From the NCBI RefSeq assembly GCF_009797025.1, contig NZ_CP047027.1, positions 1,116,001 to 1,180,000 on the forward strand: DNA of 64,000 bases, given 5' to 3'. Numbering within the stretch: the stretch's first letter is position 1; each line of letters opens with the position of its first letter. The position numbers and the translations under genes were made by a program. Of the stretch, positions 26,612-36,324 are shown in pieces. This DNA comes from Cellulophaga sp. L1A9. GTDB lineage: Bacteria; Bacteroidota; Bacteroidia; Flavobacteriales; Flavobacteriaceae. The notes beneath the pieces are model-generated. The model was given only the letters and a program-made list of their open reading frames with translations. It made no database searches and was not told the origin of the DNA.

Positions 26612-27241
26612 ATGGAAAATATATTAGTAGCTGGAGCCAATGGTACCACTGGAAAAAAAATAGTTGACTTACTACAACAATCTCAATACTTTAATCCTAT
26701 TGCCATGGTTCGCAAAGAATCTCAGATGCAACAATTTAAAGCTAAAAACATAGAAGTGTTATTAGGCGATTTAGAACAAGATATAAGCAATAGCACTCAA
26801 AACATTGATAAAGTAATATTTGCGGCTGGATCTGGTGGTAAAAAAGTGGTTGAAGTAGATCAAGAGGGCGCTAAGAAACTTGTAGACGCTTCAAAAGCAA
26901 GCAACGTAAAGAAGTTTGTGATGCTAAGTTCTATGGGCGCTGATCAACCAGAAAAAGCTGAAAAATTAAAAGACTACCTAAAAGCAAAACACAATGCTGA
27001 TGTCTACCTAAAAGATAGCGGCTTAAATTTTGCGATTGTACGCCCAGGGAGCCTTACAGACAATAAAGGCATAGGCAAAATAGCGCTCTCGGAACATTTA
27101 TCTCAAGAAGGAAGTATTAGTAGAGATGATGTAGCACAAACACTAGTTCGTGCCTTACACGATGACGTGGCCAATAATAAAACATTTGAAATACTAGAAG
27201 GCGAAACCTTAATTGGACAAGCCTTAGATACAGTAGCATAA
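26612..27241 (+). CDS. NAD(P)-binding SDR-like protein (NmrA/YwnB type)
   Basis: A 209-residue Rossmann-fold protein. The dinucleotide loop is VAGANGTTGKKIV at the N-terminus. MLSSMGADQPEK and the FAIVRPGSLTDN segment match atypical short-chain dehydrogenases (NAD(P)H-binding, NmrA-like). It lacks a classical YxxxK catalytic pair, so a redox-sensing or reductase role is uncertain. Its stop is 3 bp from the stop of the convergent CPXCG gene. Confidence 0.88.
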   Translation: MENILVAGANGTTGKKIVDLLQQSQYFNPIAMVRKESQMQQFKAKNIEVLLGDLEQDISNSTQNIDKVIFAAGSGGKKVVEVDQEGAKKLVDASKASNVKKFVMLSSMGADQPEKAEKLKDYLKAKHNADVYLKDSGLNFAIVRPGSLTDNKGIGKIALSEHLSQEGSISRDDVAQTLVRALHDDVANNKTFEILEGETLIGQALDTVA

Positions 27242-27244
27242 GCA

Positions 27245-27427
27245 CTACTGTTCAATATCATTTGCAGAAAACCCTACGAGCTCATGGTCCTGAAATTCAG
27301 GCGTGAGCTCTATTGGATTGCAACAAACTTCACAATCTTCTATGTAGGTCTGTTGCCTTACCGATGTATCTAATAACATGGAGATTTCTTCCCAACAATA
27401 CGGACATTGAAAAAAATGCTCGAACAT
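27245..27427 (-). CDS. CPXCG-motif cysteine-rich protein
   Basis: A 60-residue probable zinc-binding protein: CPYCWEEI near the N-terminus and CEVCCNPIEL further on give two CxxC pairs. It matches the small CPXCG family. It starts one base after the tolC stop, so it is the last gene of the RND efflux operon. Its role there is unknown. Confidence 0.82.
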   Translation of the reverse strand: MFEHFFQCPYCWEEISMLLDTSVRQQTYIEDCEVCCNPIELTPEFQDHELVGFSANDIEQ

Positions 27428-27428
27428 C

Positions 27429-28772
27429 TTAGAAACTTATATTTAAAAGCTGCCCCGTCAATTGTAAAAGCTGCAACTCTGCTAATTTAGCATCGTATTT
27501 TGCTAAATTTTTATTGGTCTCCGCATTCAATAAGTTAATTTGAGCCTGTCTAAATTCTATCGAGGTGATTCTTCCCAACTGAAACTGTTCTTTGGAGCGC
27601 GCAAAATTATTTTCATTGGTTATTACAGCCTGCCCTTGAATTTTATAAATATTTAGTAAATTTTTATATACAGTATGTGCATTCTGGATATCTCTTTCTA
27701 CTTCTAAAGCTACTTGCTGCTTTACCAATTCTTGATTTTGATAGGTAATCTTCGCATTTCTTACTGCAACTGTAGTTGTACCTCCATCAAACAAATTCCA
27801 TGATAAACTCGCGCCCAGACCTAAATTGTACGTGGTATTATTTGTTCCTGGAAAGAAGGCTGACGCTGCACTCTGGTTTAAATTCCACCCGTAAGAACCC
27901 GTAAGACCTACTGTTGGTAAATAGCCAGATTTACTCACCTTTATATCATATTCATTAATCTTTAGATTTCTTTCCGTTTGCAATAAAGAAACGTTGTTCT
28001 CTATGGACTGCTCTAAATATGCTTCTAACTTAAGTGAAGGAATAAATATAAGGGTAGTATCTACTTGAAATTTCTCTTCTAATTTCTGATTTAGAACAAC
28101 ATTCAAATCGCGTTTCGCATTAATTAACTGTTGTTCCACATTTAAAAGTGCAATACTATCATTGGTCACATCTACCTGAGCATTTAAAATATCTAATTTG
28201 GTATTCTGACCGTATTCAAAAGAATATTCTGCCCTAGTACTTCGGTCTTTAGAGATATTCAAAGCTTGTTTTAAGACATTACTATTCTCTGTTAATCTAG
28301 CCACATCAAAATAAACACTAAACAATTGCAGAATAGTATTCTCAATAGTCTCTCTAGCTTGTAATTCACTTAATTGATACTGTTCTTTAAGACGCTTGTA
28401 ATTGTATAAACGCCCCATTCCATCGAACAAAGTATAATTTAGATTCAGTGCAGAACTGTAACGCTGCGCTTCCGCTTTATCTATATTCACATCTTCACGC
28501 ACAGAATTATCATCATTAAATTGCCCTGGAAACTCAATAGTAGAGTCATCACGGTTATAACTAGCATCTGCTGTGCCTGTAAGTGTTGGTAGGTAACCAG
28601 AATTTAATATCCCTTGGTTATTCTCTGCAATCGCCACTTGATTCACTGCGATTTTTATTCCAAAGTTATTTTCAAGAGCCACCTTCATAGCTTCCTCTCT
28701 AGTTAAAAGCTTTTCTTGGGCAAAAAGTCCACCATAAAAGCCAAAAAATAATATAATATATAGTTTCTTCAT
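27429..28772 (-). CDS. TolC-family outer-membrane efflux protein
   Basis: Outer-membrane channel of a tripartite pump, 447 residues, normal for the family. It has a signal peptide (MKKLYIILFFGFYGGLFAQ) and two internally repeated OEP halves with long helices (TREEAMKVALENNFGIKIA; LAYLEQ...NEYDIKVSKSGYLPTVGL). It lies 20 bp after the permease gene, so channel, permease and adaptor form one operon. Confidence 0.92.
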   Translation of the reverse strand: MKKLYIILFFGFYGGLFAQEKLLTREEAMKVALENNFGIKIAVNQVAIAENNQGILNSGYLPTLTGTADASYNRDDSTIEFPGQFNDDNSVREDVNIDKAEAQRYSSALNLNYTLFDGMGRLYNYKRLKEQYQLSELQARETIENTILQLFSVYFDVARLTENSNVLKQALNISKDRSTRAEYSFEYGQNTKLDILNAQVDVTNDSIALLNVEQQLINAKRDLNVVLNQKLEEKFQVDTTLIFIPSLKLEAYLEQSIENNVSLLQTERNLKINEYDIKVSKSGYLPTVGLTGSYGWNLNQSAASAFFPGTNNTTYNLGLGASLSWNLFDGGTTTVAVRNAKITYQNQELVKQQVALEVERDIQNAHTVYKNLLNIYKIQGQAVITNENNFARSKEQFQLGRITSIEFRQAQINLLNAETNKNLAKYDAKLAELQLLQLTGQLLNISF

Positions 28773-28792
28773 TACTACTTATAGTTTGTTCG

Positions 28793-31700
28793 CTATTTTA
28801 AATGTTCTTCCTCTTCTTGTTCTTTGATGGCTCTTTCTACCTCTTCCTTAGTAATATTACGCCCCGTGATTAACCATTTTGTGGTTACTTTAAGCTTATT
28901 GCTAAAGGCTAAAAATAAGGGCAGCATTAGCAATGTTAATATTGTTGCAAAAGCAATTCCGTAAGCTATGGAAATAGCCATTGGTTTTAAAAATTGAGCC
29001 TGTCTACTTTTTTCTAAAAGAAGTGGCGCTAAACCTGCAATGGTTGTTATTGATGTTAGGAATATAGCTCTAAAACGCGACCTCCCCGCCTCAAAAATAG
29101 CATCATCAAACTTCATTCCTTCTTTCAAGTTGGTATTAAACTTCCCAATCAGAACCAGTCCATCGTTCACCATAATCCCAATCAACGCGATAATCCCTAA
29201 TAATGAAAGTATGTTTACAGGAAAACCATGGATCCAATGCCCCCAAGAAACTGCTGGCAAACAAAACGGAATTAATAACAACAGCATTAGCGGCTGACTA
29301 AAACTACGGAACGTAAATGCTATCGTAATATATATTAAGGCCAATACCGTTAACCCAACTAAGCGCAAGGAATCTGAAAACTTTTTTGCCTCCCTATTTT
29401 GTCCTTCATAAGAAGCAGATACAGAAGAGTATTTAGACTGAATCTCAGGCATAATAGTATTCTGAATATCTAACATTACGTCAGTAGCACTTGTTTCTTT
29501 ACTATTTTTAAGATCTGCAGTGACCTGTATTTCTCTTTGTCCTTCTAAGTGATTTATAGACACATCACCACGTTCAATGATGTAACTAGCAATCTCTTTT
29601 AAAGGCACTCTGCTACCATCTGGAGTATTAATTCTCATTTCATCTAAATCCGTAATAGATGATCTGTTTTCCCTGTCGTAACGCACCCATACTCTTATCT
29701 CATCTTCTCCACGTTGAAAACGTTGTGCTTGCACACCAAAGAATCCTGATCTAATCTGAGTCATCACCGTTTGTAAGTCTAAGCCTAACAAATACGCATT
29801 TTCTTTTAACTCTAGCTTTATTTCTTTAATACCTGCTGGATCATTATCGGCAACATCTTTTAAAAGTGCATTATTTTCTAATGCTGCTTTTAATTCTTTT
29901 TTAGCCTGTTTTAATTCAACGATATTATTACTTAATAAAGAAACTGCGATAGGATCACCTCCAAAATTACCACCTGAGCCATAAATTAAGCTCTCTACAC
30001 CAATTACGGGACCTACCAGTTCTTGCAATCTATTGGTAACTAGTTCTGAACTTATCACATCTGGTCTTTCTTCACCTGGTAAAAGATTAATGGCCAATGA
30101 AGCAGTTGATGTTCCCGGACCTACTCTTTTAATCAAATTATCAAACAAAACCTTATCAGTTCCTTTTAAATACTTTTCTGTGAATTCTTCATTTATAATT
30201 TTTGCCTTACTTTCTATAAGGCTTATAATAGAATCTGTAATAACTTCATTAGTTCCGTTAGGCATTTCTAAACTCACTGAAACACGATCACTAGCTACAT
30301 TCGGAAAAAAAGCAGTTCTAATTATTCCTGCTCCTACAGAACCTATTGTTAACGATAAAGCAATAGCAAAGAATGAAAAACTAAGTATCTTATATTTTAA
30401 AATAAATTTTAAAACTGGAGCATAAAAATCATCACGCATCCAATTCATAAAACGATCTCCCGCTTGATTAATGACGCGTAATTTTGCAAAAGCCTGACCT
30501 AATTTAGACTTCGGTTTATCTTCAATAGTTTGCAATGCTTTAGAATGGGCTAAATGGGCAGGTAAAATGATTAACGCCTCTACTAAAGAGACCACTAATG
30601 TTAACAGTACAATCACGGAGACTTCACTAAAGACATCGCCAATCCTACCATCTAAAAACAAAAACATGGAAAAAGCCAATAGTGTTGTTATAATTGCGGA
30701 TACAATAGGCGGGACTACTTCCAAAGTTCCATCAATAGCAGCTTGTATTGGAGATTTCCCTTTTTCGTAATGTTGGTATATATTTTCTGCGATTACAATT
30801 CCGTCATCAACTAAAATACCAATAACAATAATCATCCCAAATAGCGAAAGAATATTTATAGTGACATCAAAATATCCTGCAAAAATAAACATTCCTAAAA
30901 AAGATATAGGCAAACCAAAAGCTACCCAGAATGCTAAACGTGTATTTAAAAATAAAGACAAGAAAATAAGCACTAACAACATTCCTTGCCAAGCATTGGT
31001 AATTAGAAGTTGCGTACGTTGATTTAGAGTTATTGATTGATCTCTAATAACATCTAAGTGTACATTATTATATTTCTGATTAAAATCTACAATATATTCA
31101 TTAACCCTTTCTGCCGACGTAGTTAAATCTTCAGAATTTGTATTCGTAATCGCTACTGATACCGATAAGTTTCCGTTATAATAAGATGCATTTGGCGATT
31201 CTTCAAAACGATCTCTAATAATAGCGACATCTTTTAGTCTAATTATCTGGCCAGAAGGACTCGCCTTAATTATCAAATTAGTTATTTCATCACCATAATA
31301 TGATCGGTTATTGGCTCTAATTAAAAACTCTTCAGTATCGGTTTTAATATTTCCACCCGTTACTAAAATGTTTGCATTTGAAACTGCTGCAGAAACATCA
31401 CTAAATGAAATACTATAGGCTAATAAACTATTTTCATTTACGGCTATTTCTATTTCCTCATCAGGGAAGCCAGAAACTTCAATCTGAGAAATGCCTTCTA
31501 TAGCCCTAATATCATTTTCAATTTGCCTTCCTATTTGCTTTAATGTTACTAACGGAATATTTTCCCCGCTAATCGCAAAACTAATAGTCTCTCTAATATT
31601 TTCATTTTTAGCTACAACCAAAGGTTCCATACCTGTGGGAAAAGATGGGACTCTATCTACCGCATTTTTAACTTCCAAAAGCATAAAATCGATATTCTCA

Positions 31701-31996
31701 CCTTTTTGAATCTCAACACTTATAGAACCACTATTCTCACTAGATTTAGACGTAACTCTATCAACTCCTTCGAGTCCTTTTAAATTATCTTCAATTTTTA
31801 AAACAATACCTTCTTCAATTTCTTGAGGTGATGCTCCTGGATAAGCAATAGCTATTGATATTATCTTAGAATCTACTAATGGAAAGTATGACGACTTTAA
31901 GGACATTACTCCTACAATACCAAATACTGTAATTGCTAAAAGAAAAACCGAAACAGCAACATGGTACTTAATGAAATATGCTATAATTTTTTTCAT
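28793..31996 (-). CDS. RND efflux permease (AcrB/MdtC-like)
   Basis: Inner-membrane proton/drug antiporter of 1067 residues with 12 predicted TM helices in two repeats and two large periplasmic loops. It begins MKKIIAYFIKYHVAVSVFLL. TM4-type sequence LFGMIIVIGILVDDGIVIAENIY carries the proton-relay acidic pair. The C-terminal half has the matching LLGIIALIGIMVNDGLVLIG with Asn-Asp. It is likely a hydrophobic/amphiphilic (HAE-type) exporter. The start overlaps the adaptor stop by one base. Confidence 0.93.
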   Translation of the reverse strand: MKKIIAYFIKYHVAVSVFLLAITVFGIVGVMSLKSSYFPLVDSKIISIAIAYPGASPQEIEEGIVLKIEDNLKGLEGVDRVTSKSSENSGSISVEIQKGENIDFMLLEVKNAVDRVPSFPTGMEPLVVAKNENIRETISFAISGENIPLVTLKQIGRQIENDIRAIEGISQIEVSGFPDEEIEIAVNENSLLAYSISFSDVSAAVSNANILVTGGNIKTDTEEFLIRANNRSYYGDEITNLIIKASPSGQIIRLKDVAIIRDRFEESPNASYYNGNLSVSVAITNTNSEDLTTSAERVNEYIVDFNQKYNNVHLDVIRDQSITLNQRTQLLITNAWQGMLLVLIFLSLFLNTRLAFWVAFGLPISFLGMFIFAGYFDVTINILSLFGMIIVIGILVDDGIVIAENIYQHYEKGKSPIQAAIDGTLEVVPPIVSAIITTLLAFSMFLFLDGRIGDVFSEVSVIVLLTLVVSLVEALIILPAHLAHSKALQTIEDKPKSKLGQAFAKLRVINQAGDRFMNWMRDDFYAPVLKFILKYKILSFSFFAIALSLTIGSVGAGIIRTAFFPNVASDRVSVSLEMPNGTNEVITDSIISLIESKAKIINEEFTEKYLKGTDKVLFDNLIKRVGPGTSTASLAINLLPGEERPDVISSELVTNRLQELVGPVIGVESLIYGSGGNFGGDPIAVSLLSNNIVELKQAKKELKAALENNALLKDVADNDPAGIKEIKLELKENAYLLGLDLQTVMTQIRSGFFGVQAQRFQRGEDEIRVWVRYDRENRSSITDLDEMRINTPDGSRVPLKEIASYIIERGDVSINHLEGQREIQVTADLKNSKETSATDVMLDIQNTIMPEIQSKYSSVSASYEGQNREAKKFSDSLRLVGLTVLALIYITIAFTFRSFSQPLMLLLLIPFCLPAVSWGHWIHGFPVNILSLLGIIALIGIMVNDGLVLIGKFNTNLKEGMKFDDAIFEAGRSRFRAIFLTSITTIAGLAPLLLEKSRQAQFLKPMAISIAYGIAFATILTLLMLPLFLAFSNKLKVTTKWLITGRNITKEEVERAIKEQEEEEHLK

Positions 31997-33126
31997 TAGT
32001 TCCCTGATTTTGCTTGGTTATCATCTATTTTTTTAACCAGCATTCCCGCGTAAGCACCTACAACAGGTTTAGAAACAATAGTTTCTCCTTCAGGAACATT
32101 TTTTAAAATAACTGTTCTATCTGAAAAATATATAGGAGTTACATCTATAACATCTAATATACTATCATGGATTACAAAAATTTGATCATTTTCTAAAAGT
32201 AAGCCTCGATCTACTTCTATTGCATTTTCTTCCTTTTTCGCATTTAGTTTTGCTTCTAAATACATTCCTTCTTTTAAGTCTTTATTTTTTATCTCTATAA
32301 AGGCCTTTATAGTTTGAGAAGCCTGATCAACGTTTCCATTTATTCTTGTTACAACTCCATTATACTCAACCGTCTTATCTAGATTTATTAAACGTACTGT
32401 TTCGCCTATTCTTAATAAATCACTATACGTTTTTGGTATGGAAACTTCTAACTCATATACATCCGTGTTAATAAACTCTCCCAATTTTTGTCCAGTTCTC
32501 ACGAGCGTCCCTTCATTAACTAGTGCCTCGGTTAAAATACCATTGAAAGGAGCTGAGATTCTATATTTAGCTAAACGTTGTTCAAGAGTTTTAACATCAT
32601 AATAGCTCGTTAGTATTCCCCGCCCTGTAATAAAGTATTTTTCTTTATCCGTTGTCATTTCTGGCAAAGCAGCTACGGTTGCGTTCATATCAAACGCACT
32701 TAAATAAGCCTGCCATTTACTGTATATTTCAGGGTAGTCTAACCTTAAATCAGGCATTATAGACGTTAAGAGATTATATAAGTTACTTTTTGCTGATTGC
32801 ACTGTGGCGCTATATTCTGAAGCGTCGATACGTATTATTGTCTCTCCGCTTTTATAACTCTCGCCTGTTTTAAAAAGTTTACTCCCTCTTTTAAAAACAC
32901 CTTGTACTTCGGCGTAAAGTTCTACACGTCTCTTTGCGACAACATTACCGTGTGCAGAAATTACAATGGGAACTGTACCATTAACAACTTTTGAAGCAAA
33001 AACTGTTTTTATTATTTTTTCAGGTTTAGGTTTTTTTTCGTTTTTATTGTTTACTAATGCTATCGCAGCAAAAACAGAAAGAGCAATTAGGACAATGCCT
33101 AGAATAGATAATACTATTTTTCTCAT
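31996..33126 (-). CDS. RND periplasmic adaptor (membrane fusion protein)
   Basis: HlyD/AcrA-type adaptor, 376 residues. It has one N-terminal TM/signal segment (MRKIVLSILGIVLIALSVFA). The lipoyl/barrel-sandwich halves are around GNVVAKRRVELYAEVQGV and YRISAPFNGILTEALVNEG, followed by a beta-barrel domain. It is the first gene of the operon adaptor - permease - channel - CPXCG and is preceded by a -7 box and a palindromic operator candidate. Confidence 0.92.
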   Translation of the reverse strand: MRKIVLSILGIVLIALSVFAAIALVNNKNEKKPKPEKIIKTVFASKVVNGTVPIVISAHGNVVAKRRVELYAEVQGVFKRGSKLFKTGESYKSGETIIRIDASEYSATVQSAKSNLYNLLTSIMPDLRLDYPEIYSKWQAYLSAFDMNATVAALPEMTTDKEKYFITGRGILTSYYDVKTLEQRLAKYRISAPFNGILTEALVNEGTLVRTGQKLGEFINTDVYELEVSIPKTYSDLLRIGETVRLINLDKTVEYNGVVTRINGNVDQASQTIKAFIEIKNKDLKEGMYLEAKLNAKKEENAIEVDRGLLLENDQIFVIHDSILDVIDVTPIYFSDRTVILKNVPEGETIVSKPVVGAYAGMLVKKIDDNQAKSGN

Positions 33127-33160
33127 AATTAAATTAGTGGCTTGGAATGGTATAAGACGA

Positions 33161-33199
33161 CAAAACTATCCAATAGTTTAAGTATGTTTAGTTAAACAT
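33161..33199 (-). promoter_or_regulatory. RND operon promoter with palindromic operator
   Basis: On the minus strand TAGTTTTG (33161-33168) matches TAnnTTTG, 34 bp before the adaptor ATG. ATGTTTA-GT-TAAACAT (33184-33199) is a palindrome with perfect 7-bp arms lying over the -33 region. The size and position suit a TetR-type repressor; none is encoded next to the operon. Confidence 0.6.
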
Positions 33200-33240
33200 T
33201 TCTTAAAAAAACAGCCAAGAAGCCTTTTGTAATGATATCA

Positions 33241-33267
33241 AAAAAAAAGGATGCTATAATAGCATCC
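33241..33267 (-). terminator. Terminator of LRR gene 1
   Basis: GGATGCTAT-A-ATAGCATCC (33249-33267) is a perfect 9-bp stem followed on the minus strand by eight T residues: a textbook intrinsic terminator. Confidence 0.9.
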
Positions 33268-33294
33268 CGCATAATAATTCTTTATTTTTTTATC

Positions 33295-34179
33295 TTATTC
33301 TAATTTCAACAGCTGTGTTTTAGAATTTACGACAGGTACAAGTTCTACTTCTAATAGTTCCGCACCTTTCTGAAACCCAATACTATCTGTATTTAACGTA
33401 ATTAACAGCGCTCTATTCAGATTTCTTAAACCCTCAAAAGAATTAAAATTATTCCCTTGAAGCTGTAAGTATTTTAAATCTCCTAAACCTTCTAAACCGT
33501 TAGGAACAGGGCCATTAAATTTATTATAAGCTAAAGTAAGTTCATATAAGTTGGGAAGTTTGTTAAAATTTAGCGCGATGACACCACTTAATTTATTACC
33601 AAACAATCCTAAAACCTCTAAATTACTTAAACCCTCAAATGATAAGGGAATAGTGCCTTCTAGATAATTGCCTGAAAGATTTATCACTTTAAGACTCTTA
33701 ATGGTACCAAGACTCTCTGGAATTGGCCCTATAAAAGCGTTATTGTATAAAGAGAGAATTTCTAAATTTTGCAAGGAACCAAATTCAGCAGGGATCTGAT
33801 TTTTAAAATTATTCATTTCAAGACTAATTTCCTTTAATTCTCGAAGACTTAAAATCTCTTTTGGAAAATTACCACTCAAGTTATTTAATGATAAATTTAA
33901 AACTTCTAGCTTTTCTAATGCTGAAATTTCTTTAGGTAGGCAACCCGACAAATTATTCCTTCCTAGCTCTATTGACACTACATGATTGTCTCTGATTTTT
34001 ACTCCATACCAATAGTCTACTGGTTCTGAAAGATTCCATGGTACGTTCCAATGAGTGCCTTTGGTTGTGGTAAACAATGATAATAATGCGTTCTTTTCAT
34101 CTTCAGGAATTTGTGCTTTCAAGATGAAGCAATACGAACACAAGAAAACAAATAATAACTGTTTGTTTATTGGTCTCAT
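33295..34179 (-). CDS. Secreted plant-type leucine-rich-repeat protein 1
   Basis: A 294-residue exported protein: signal peptide (NKQLLFVFLCSYCFILKAQ), an LRRNT-like segment (EKNALLSLFTTTKG..W..W) and about eight 23-24-residue repeats of the plant type L-x-x-L-x-L-x-x-N-x-L-x-G-x-I-P. The tail differs from the two neighbouring paralogues. It lies last in a row of three related genes, separated from the next by a terminator. Such proteins usually mediate protein contacts; the ligand here is unknown. Confidence 0.88.
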   Translation of the reverse strand: MRPINKQLLFVFLCSYCFILKAQIPEDEKNALLSLFTTTKGTHWNVPWNLSEPVDYWYGVKIRDNHVVSIELGRNNLSGCLPKEISALEKLEVLNLSLNNLSGNFPKEILSLRELKEISLEMNNFKNQIPAEFGSLQNLEILSLYNNAFIGPIPESLGTIKSLKVINLSGNYLEGTIPLSFEGLSNLEVLGLFGNKLSGVIALNFNKLPNLYELTLAYNKFNGPVPNGLEGLGDLKYLQLQGNNFNSFEGLRNLNRALLITLNTDSIGFQKGAELLEVELVPVVNSKTQLLKLE

Positions 34180-34298
34180 GATTTGGTCAATACATTTAAA
34201 CGATAGGTTGGTTGTAAAATTCCTTTCATTTATGGTTTATAAAATAGGTTACGTTCTACTAATAACGCAAAATCTATATATTTATGATAAATGTATAA

Positions 34299-34327
34299 AA
34301 AAAGAGGTACTATACAGTACCTCTTTT
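34299..34327 (-). terminator. Terminator of LRR gene 2
   Basis: AAAGAGGTAC - TATACA - GTACCTCTTT is a perfect stem with an A-run on the low-coordinate side (a T-run on the minus strand). It lies between LRR genes 2 and 1. Confidence 0.85.
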
Positions 34328-34348
34328 ATATAACTTAATGTATTAAAC

Positions 34349-35236
34349 CTAATTATCGGTATCATCTTCAAATTTGGTATCTGCCATTCTTGTTGTATAT
34401 TTTTTAATGTCTTTGAAATCCATAGTGGTTTCAATTTTTTCTTCATCAAAATCAAACACCAATAGGCTATTTCCTTTAAAAGTATTGATGTCTTCAAAAG
34501 AATCGAATCCATTATTTTGTATTTGAAAAATTTCTAAGCTAGCCAATTGCCCTACTTCTTTAGGTATTGCGCCTTTTAAATGATTATTGGCTAATACTAA
34601 TTCTTTTAATTTTACCAAATTCCCTAATTCTGATGGCATCGCACCCTCTAAACCATTTTCAAATAAACCAAGAGATTCTAGTTGATCTAACTTGCCTAAA
34701 GAAGAAGGTATCGCTCCTTTAAAGTTATTACTAGATAAATTTAATGTTTTTAGCATTTTCAATGCTCCAATACTATTCGGTATTTCACCAGATAAAAAAT
34801 TATTGAAAGCCGTTAATTCTTGCAAAGCAGTCATATTTCCTAAATTTTCGGGTAAAGAACCTTTCAATCTATTCATTTCCAGCTTTAAAATCACGAGGTT
34901 TTGTAAACCACTAATTTCAGATGGCAGTTCTCCTGTCAATTGATTGAAGGCTAAATTTAGTACCATTAAATTTTTCAATTCACCGATACTCGAAGGTAAA
35001 ACTCCTTTCAAATTGTTATGAAATAAATTAAGCTTTACAACCCTATCATTCTTTACAGTAATCCCATACCAAGTACTTACAGGGGTGTTTAAATCCCATG
35101 AATTGTTCCACTCTTCCCCATCAGTCTGGGTATACAAATCAATCAAGGCTTCTTTTTCCGCTGTAGAAATTTCAGCATAGGAATTAAAGCTTATAAGCCC
35201 TGCAATCATCAAAAATGTTTTTATCATCCTTTTCAT
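34349..35236 (-). CDS. Secreted plant-type leucine-rich-repeat protein 2
   Basis: A 295-residue paralogue of its neighbours: signal peptide (MIKTFLMIAGLISFNSYA), the EKEALIDLYTQTDGEEW cap and plant-type LRRs such as LKNLMVLNLAFNQLTGELP. The C-terminal tail ends KFEDDTDN, close to the tail of LRR 3 (KFEDDEEN). The gap to LRR 3 is 21 bp with no terminator, so these two are probably co-transcribed. A second in-frame Met lies three codons in. Confidence 0.88.
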   Translation of the reverse strand: MKRMIKTFLMIAGLISFNSYAEISTAEKEALIDLYTQTDGEEWNNSWDLNTPVSTWYGITVKNDRVVKLNLFHNNLKGVLPSSIGELKNLMVLNLAFNQLTGELPSEISGLQNLVILKLEMNRLKGSLPENLGNMTALQELTAFNNFLSGEIPNSIGALKMLKTLNLSSNNFKGAIPSSLGKLDQLESLGLFENGLEGAMPSELGNLVKLKELVLANNHLKGAIPKEVGQLASLEIFQIQNNGFDSFEDINTFKGNSLLVFDFDEEKIETTMDFKDIKKYTTRMADTKFEDDTDN

Positions 35237-35257
35237 ATTTATGATATTTAAACTTAA

Positions 35258-36154
35258 TTAATTTTCTTCATCATCTTCAAACTTCGTTTTCACAGTACGC
35301 GTATTCGAGTCTAAATAAAGGTCTTTCAAATCTCTTTTATTATACGATGTATTTGTATTTCCATCAAAATCAAAAACCACCAAGCTTGTCTCTACTGAAG
35401 CGATATCTTCAGAAAACCTTATATCAAAGTTATTTTTCTGGATTTGCAATACTTCTAAGTTTTGCATTTTTAAAATTTCGGACGGAAATTTATTAGAAAA
35501 ATAATTATCTGCAATTATCAATGTTTTTAAGCCTTGTAAAGTACTTATATTTTCAGGAATGTCTCCCCTTAATTTATTTTCCGAAAGCTCTAAACGCTCT
35601 AATTTTGATAAGTTGCTAATAGATACCGGAAGCTCTCCTTCTAATTGATTATTAGAAAGTGATACTACTTTTAAATTTTCTAAAGAACCTATATTTTCAG
35701 GTAAATTCCCTGACATGTTATTATTGAAGAGATCTAAATGCACTAATTTTTTCAGCGCTCCTATTTCATTAGAAATAGTTCCTTGCAACTTATTTTTACC
35801 TAATCGCAACACTTCTAAATTAGTGAGTTGAAACAACCCTTCAGGCAAACTCCCCTCTACATTGTTAAAAGCTAAATTTAGTATTCTTAAGTTTTGAAAA
35901 TTTCCTATACTCGCTGGAAGACTTCCCGATAGATTGTTATTAAATAACGTAATCGCAGTTACATGATTATTCTCTATAAGTACACCAGACCATTTGGATA
36001 CGTTTTTAGACAAATCCCAAGAAACTTTCCAATGCTCACCATTGGTACTTTCATATAAATCTATAAGTGCTTTTTTTTCTGCTTTAGGAATGGCAAATGC
36101 TGCCGTTGTAAAAAACAAAATTACCAATAAGGATCTCCAAATTTTTATGGTCAT
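35258..36154 (-). CDS. Secreted plant-type leucine-rich-repeat protein 3
   Basis: A 298-residue exported LRR protein: signal peptide (WRSLLVILFFTTAAFAIP), the cap KKALIDLYESTNGEHW and repeats such as FQNLRILNLAFNNVEGSLP. It is the first gene of the tandem LRR group. Same overall design as LRR 2 and an acidic C-terminal tail of the same type, so the pair arose by duplication. Confidence 0.88.
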   Translation of the reverse strand: MTIKIWRSLLVILFFTTAAFAIPKAEKKALIDLYESTNGEHWKVSWDLSKNVSKWSGVLIENNHVTAITLFNNNLSGSLPASIGNFQNLRILNLAFNNVEGSLPEGLFQLTNLEVLRLGKNKLQGTISNEIGALKKLVHLDLFNNNMSGNLPENIGSLENLKVVSLSNNQLEGELPVSISNLSKLERLELSENKLRGDIPENISTLQGLKTLIIADNYFSNKFPSEILKMQNLEVLQIQKNNFDIRFSEDIASVETSLVVFDFDGNTNTSYNKRDLKDLYLDSNTRTVKTKFEDDEEN

Positions 36155-36260
36155 ACGTTAGATTTAAAAACGTATTCTCGTAACAACTATAAGAATACTC
36201 CTACAAATTTAGGATATTATGTCATACACCGCCTAAGAATTCGATGAACGACATATAAAT

Positions 36261-36306
36261 CTTCCATTTACGTTGTGAAAACACGATAATGTGTAGTAAA
36301 TGGAAG
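36261..36306 (-). terminator. Inverted repeat after the ABC-F gene
   Basis: CTTCCATTTAC (36261-36271) and GTAAATGGAAG (36296-36306) form a perfect 11-bp stem with a 24-base loop, just downstream of the ABC-F stop. There is no clear T-run, so a terminator role is only likely. Confidence 0.45.
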
Positions 36307-36324
36307 TTAAGCTGCATGTATACT

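Noticed and set aside
30033..30425. + strand frame inside the RND permease gene
   Set aside because: Shadow of the permease coding sequence; no independent signal.
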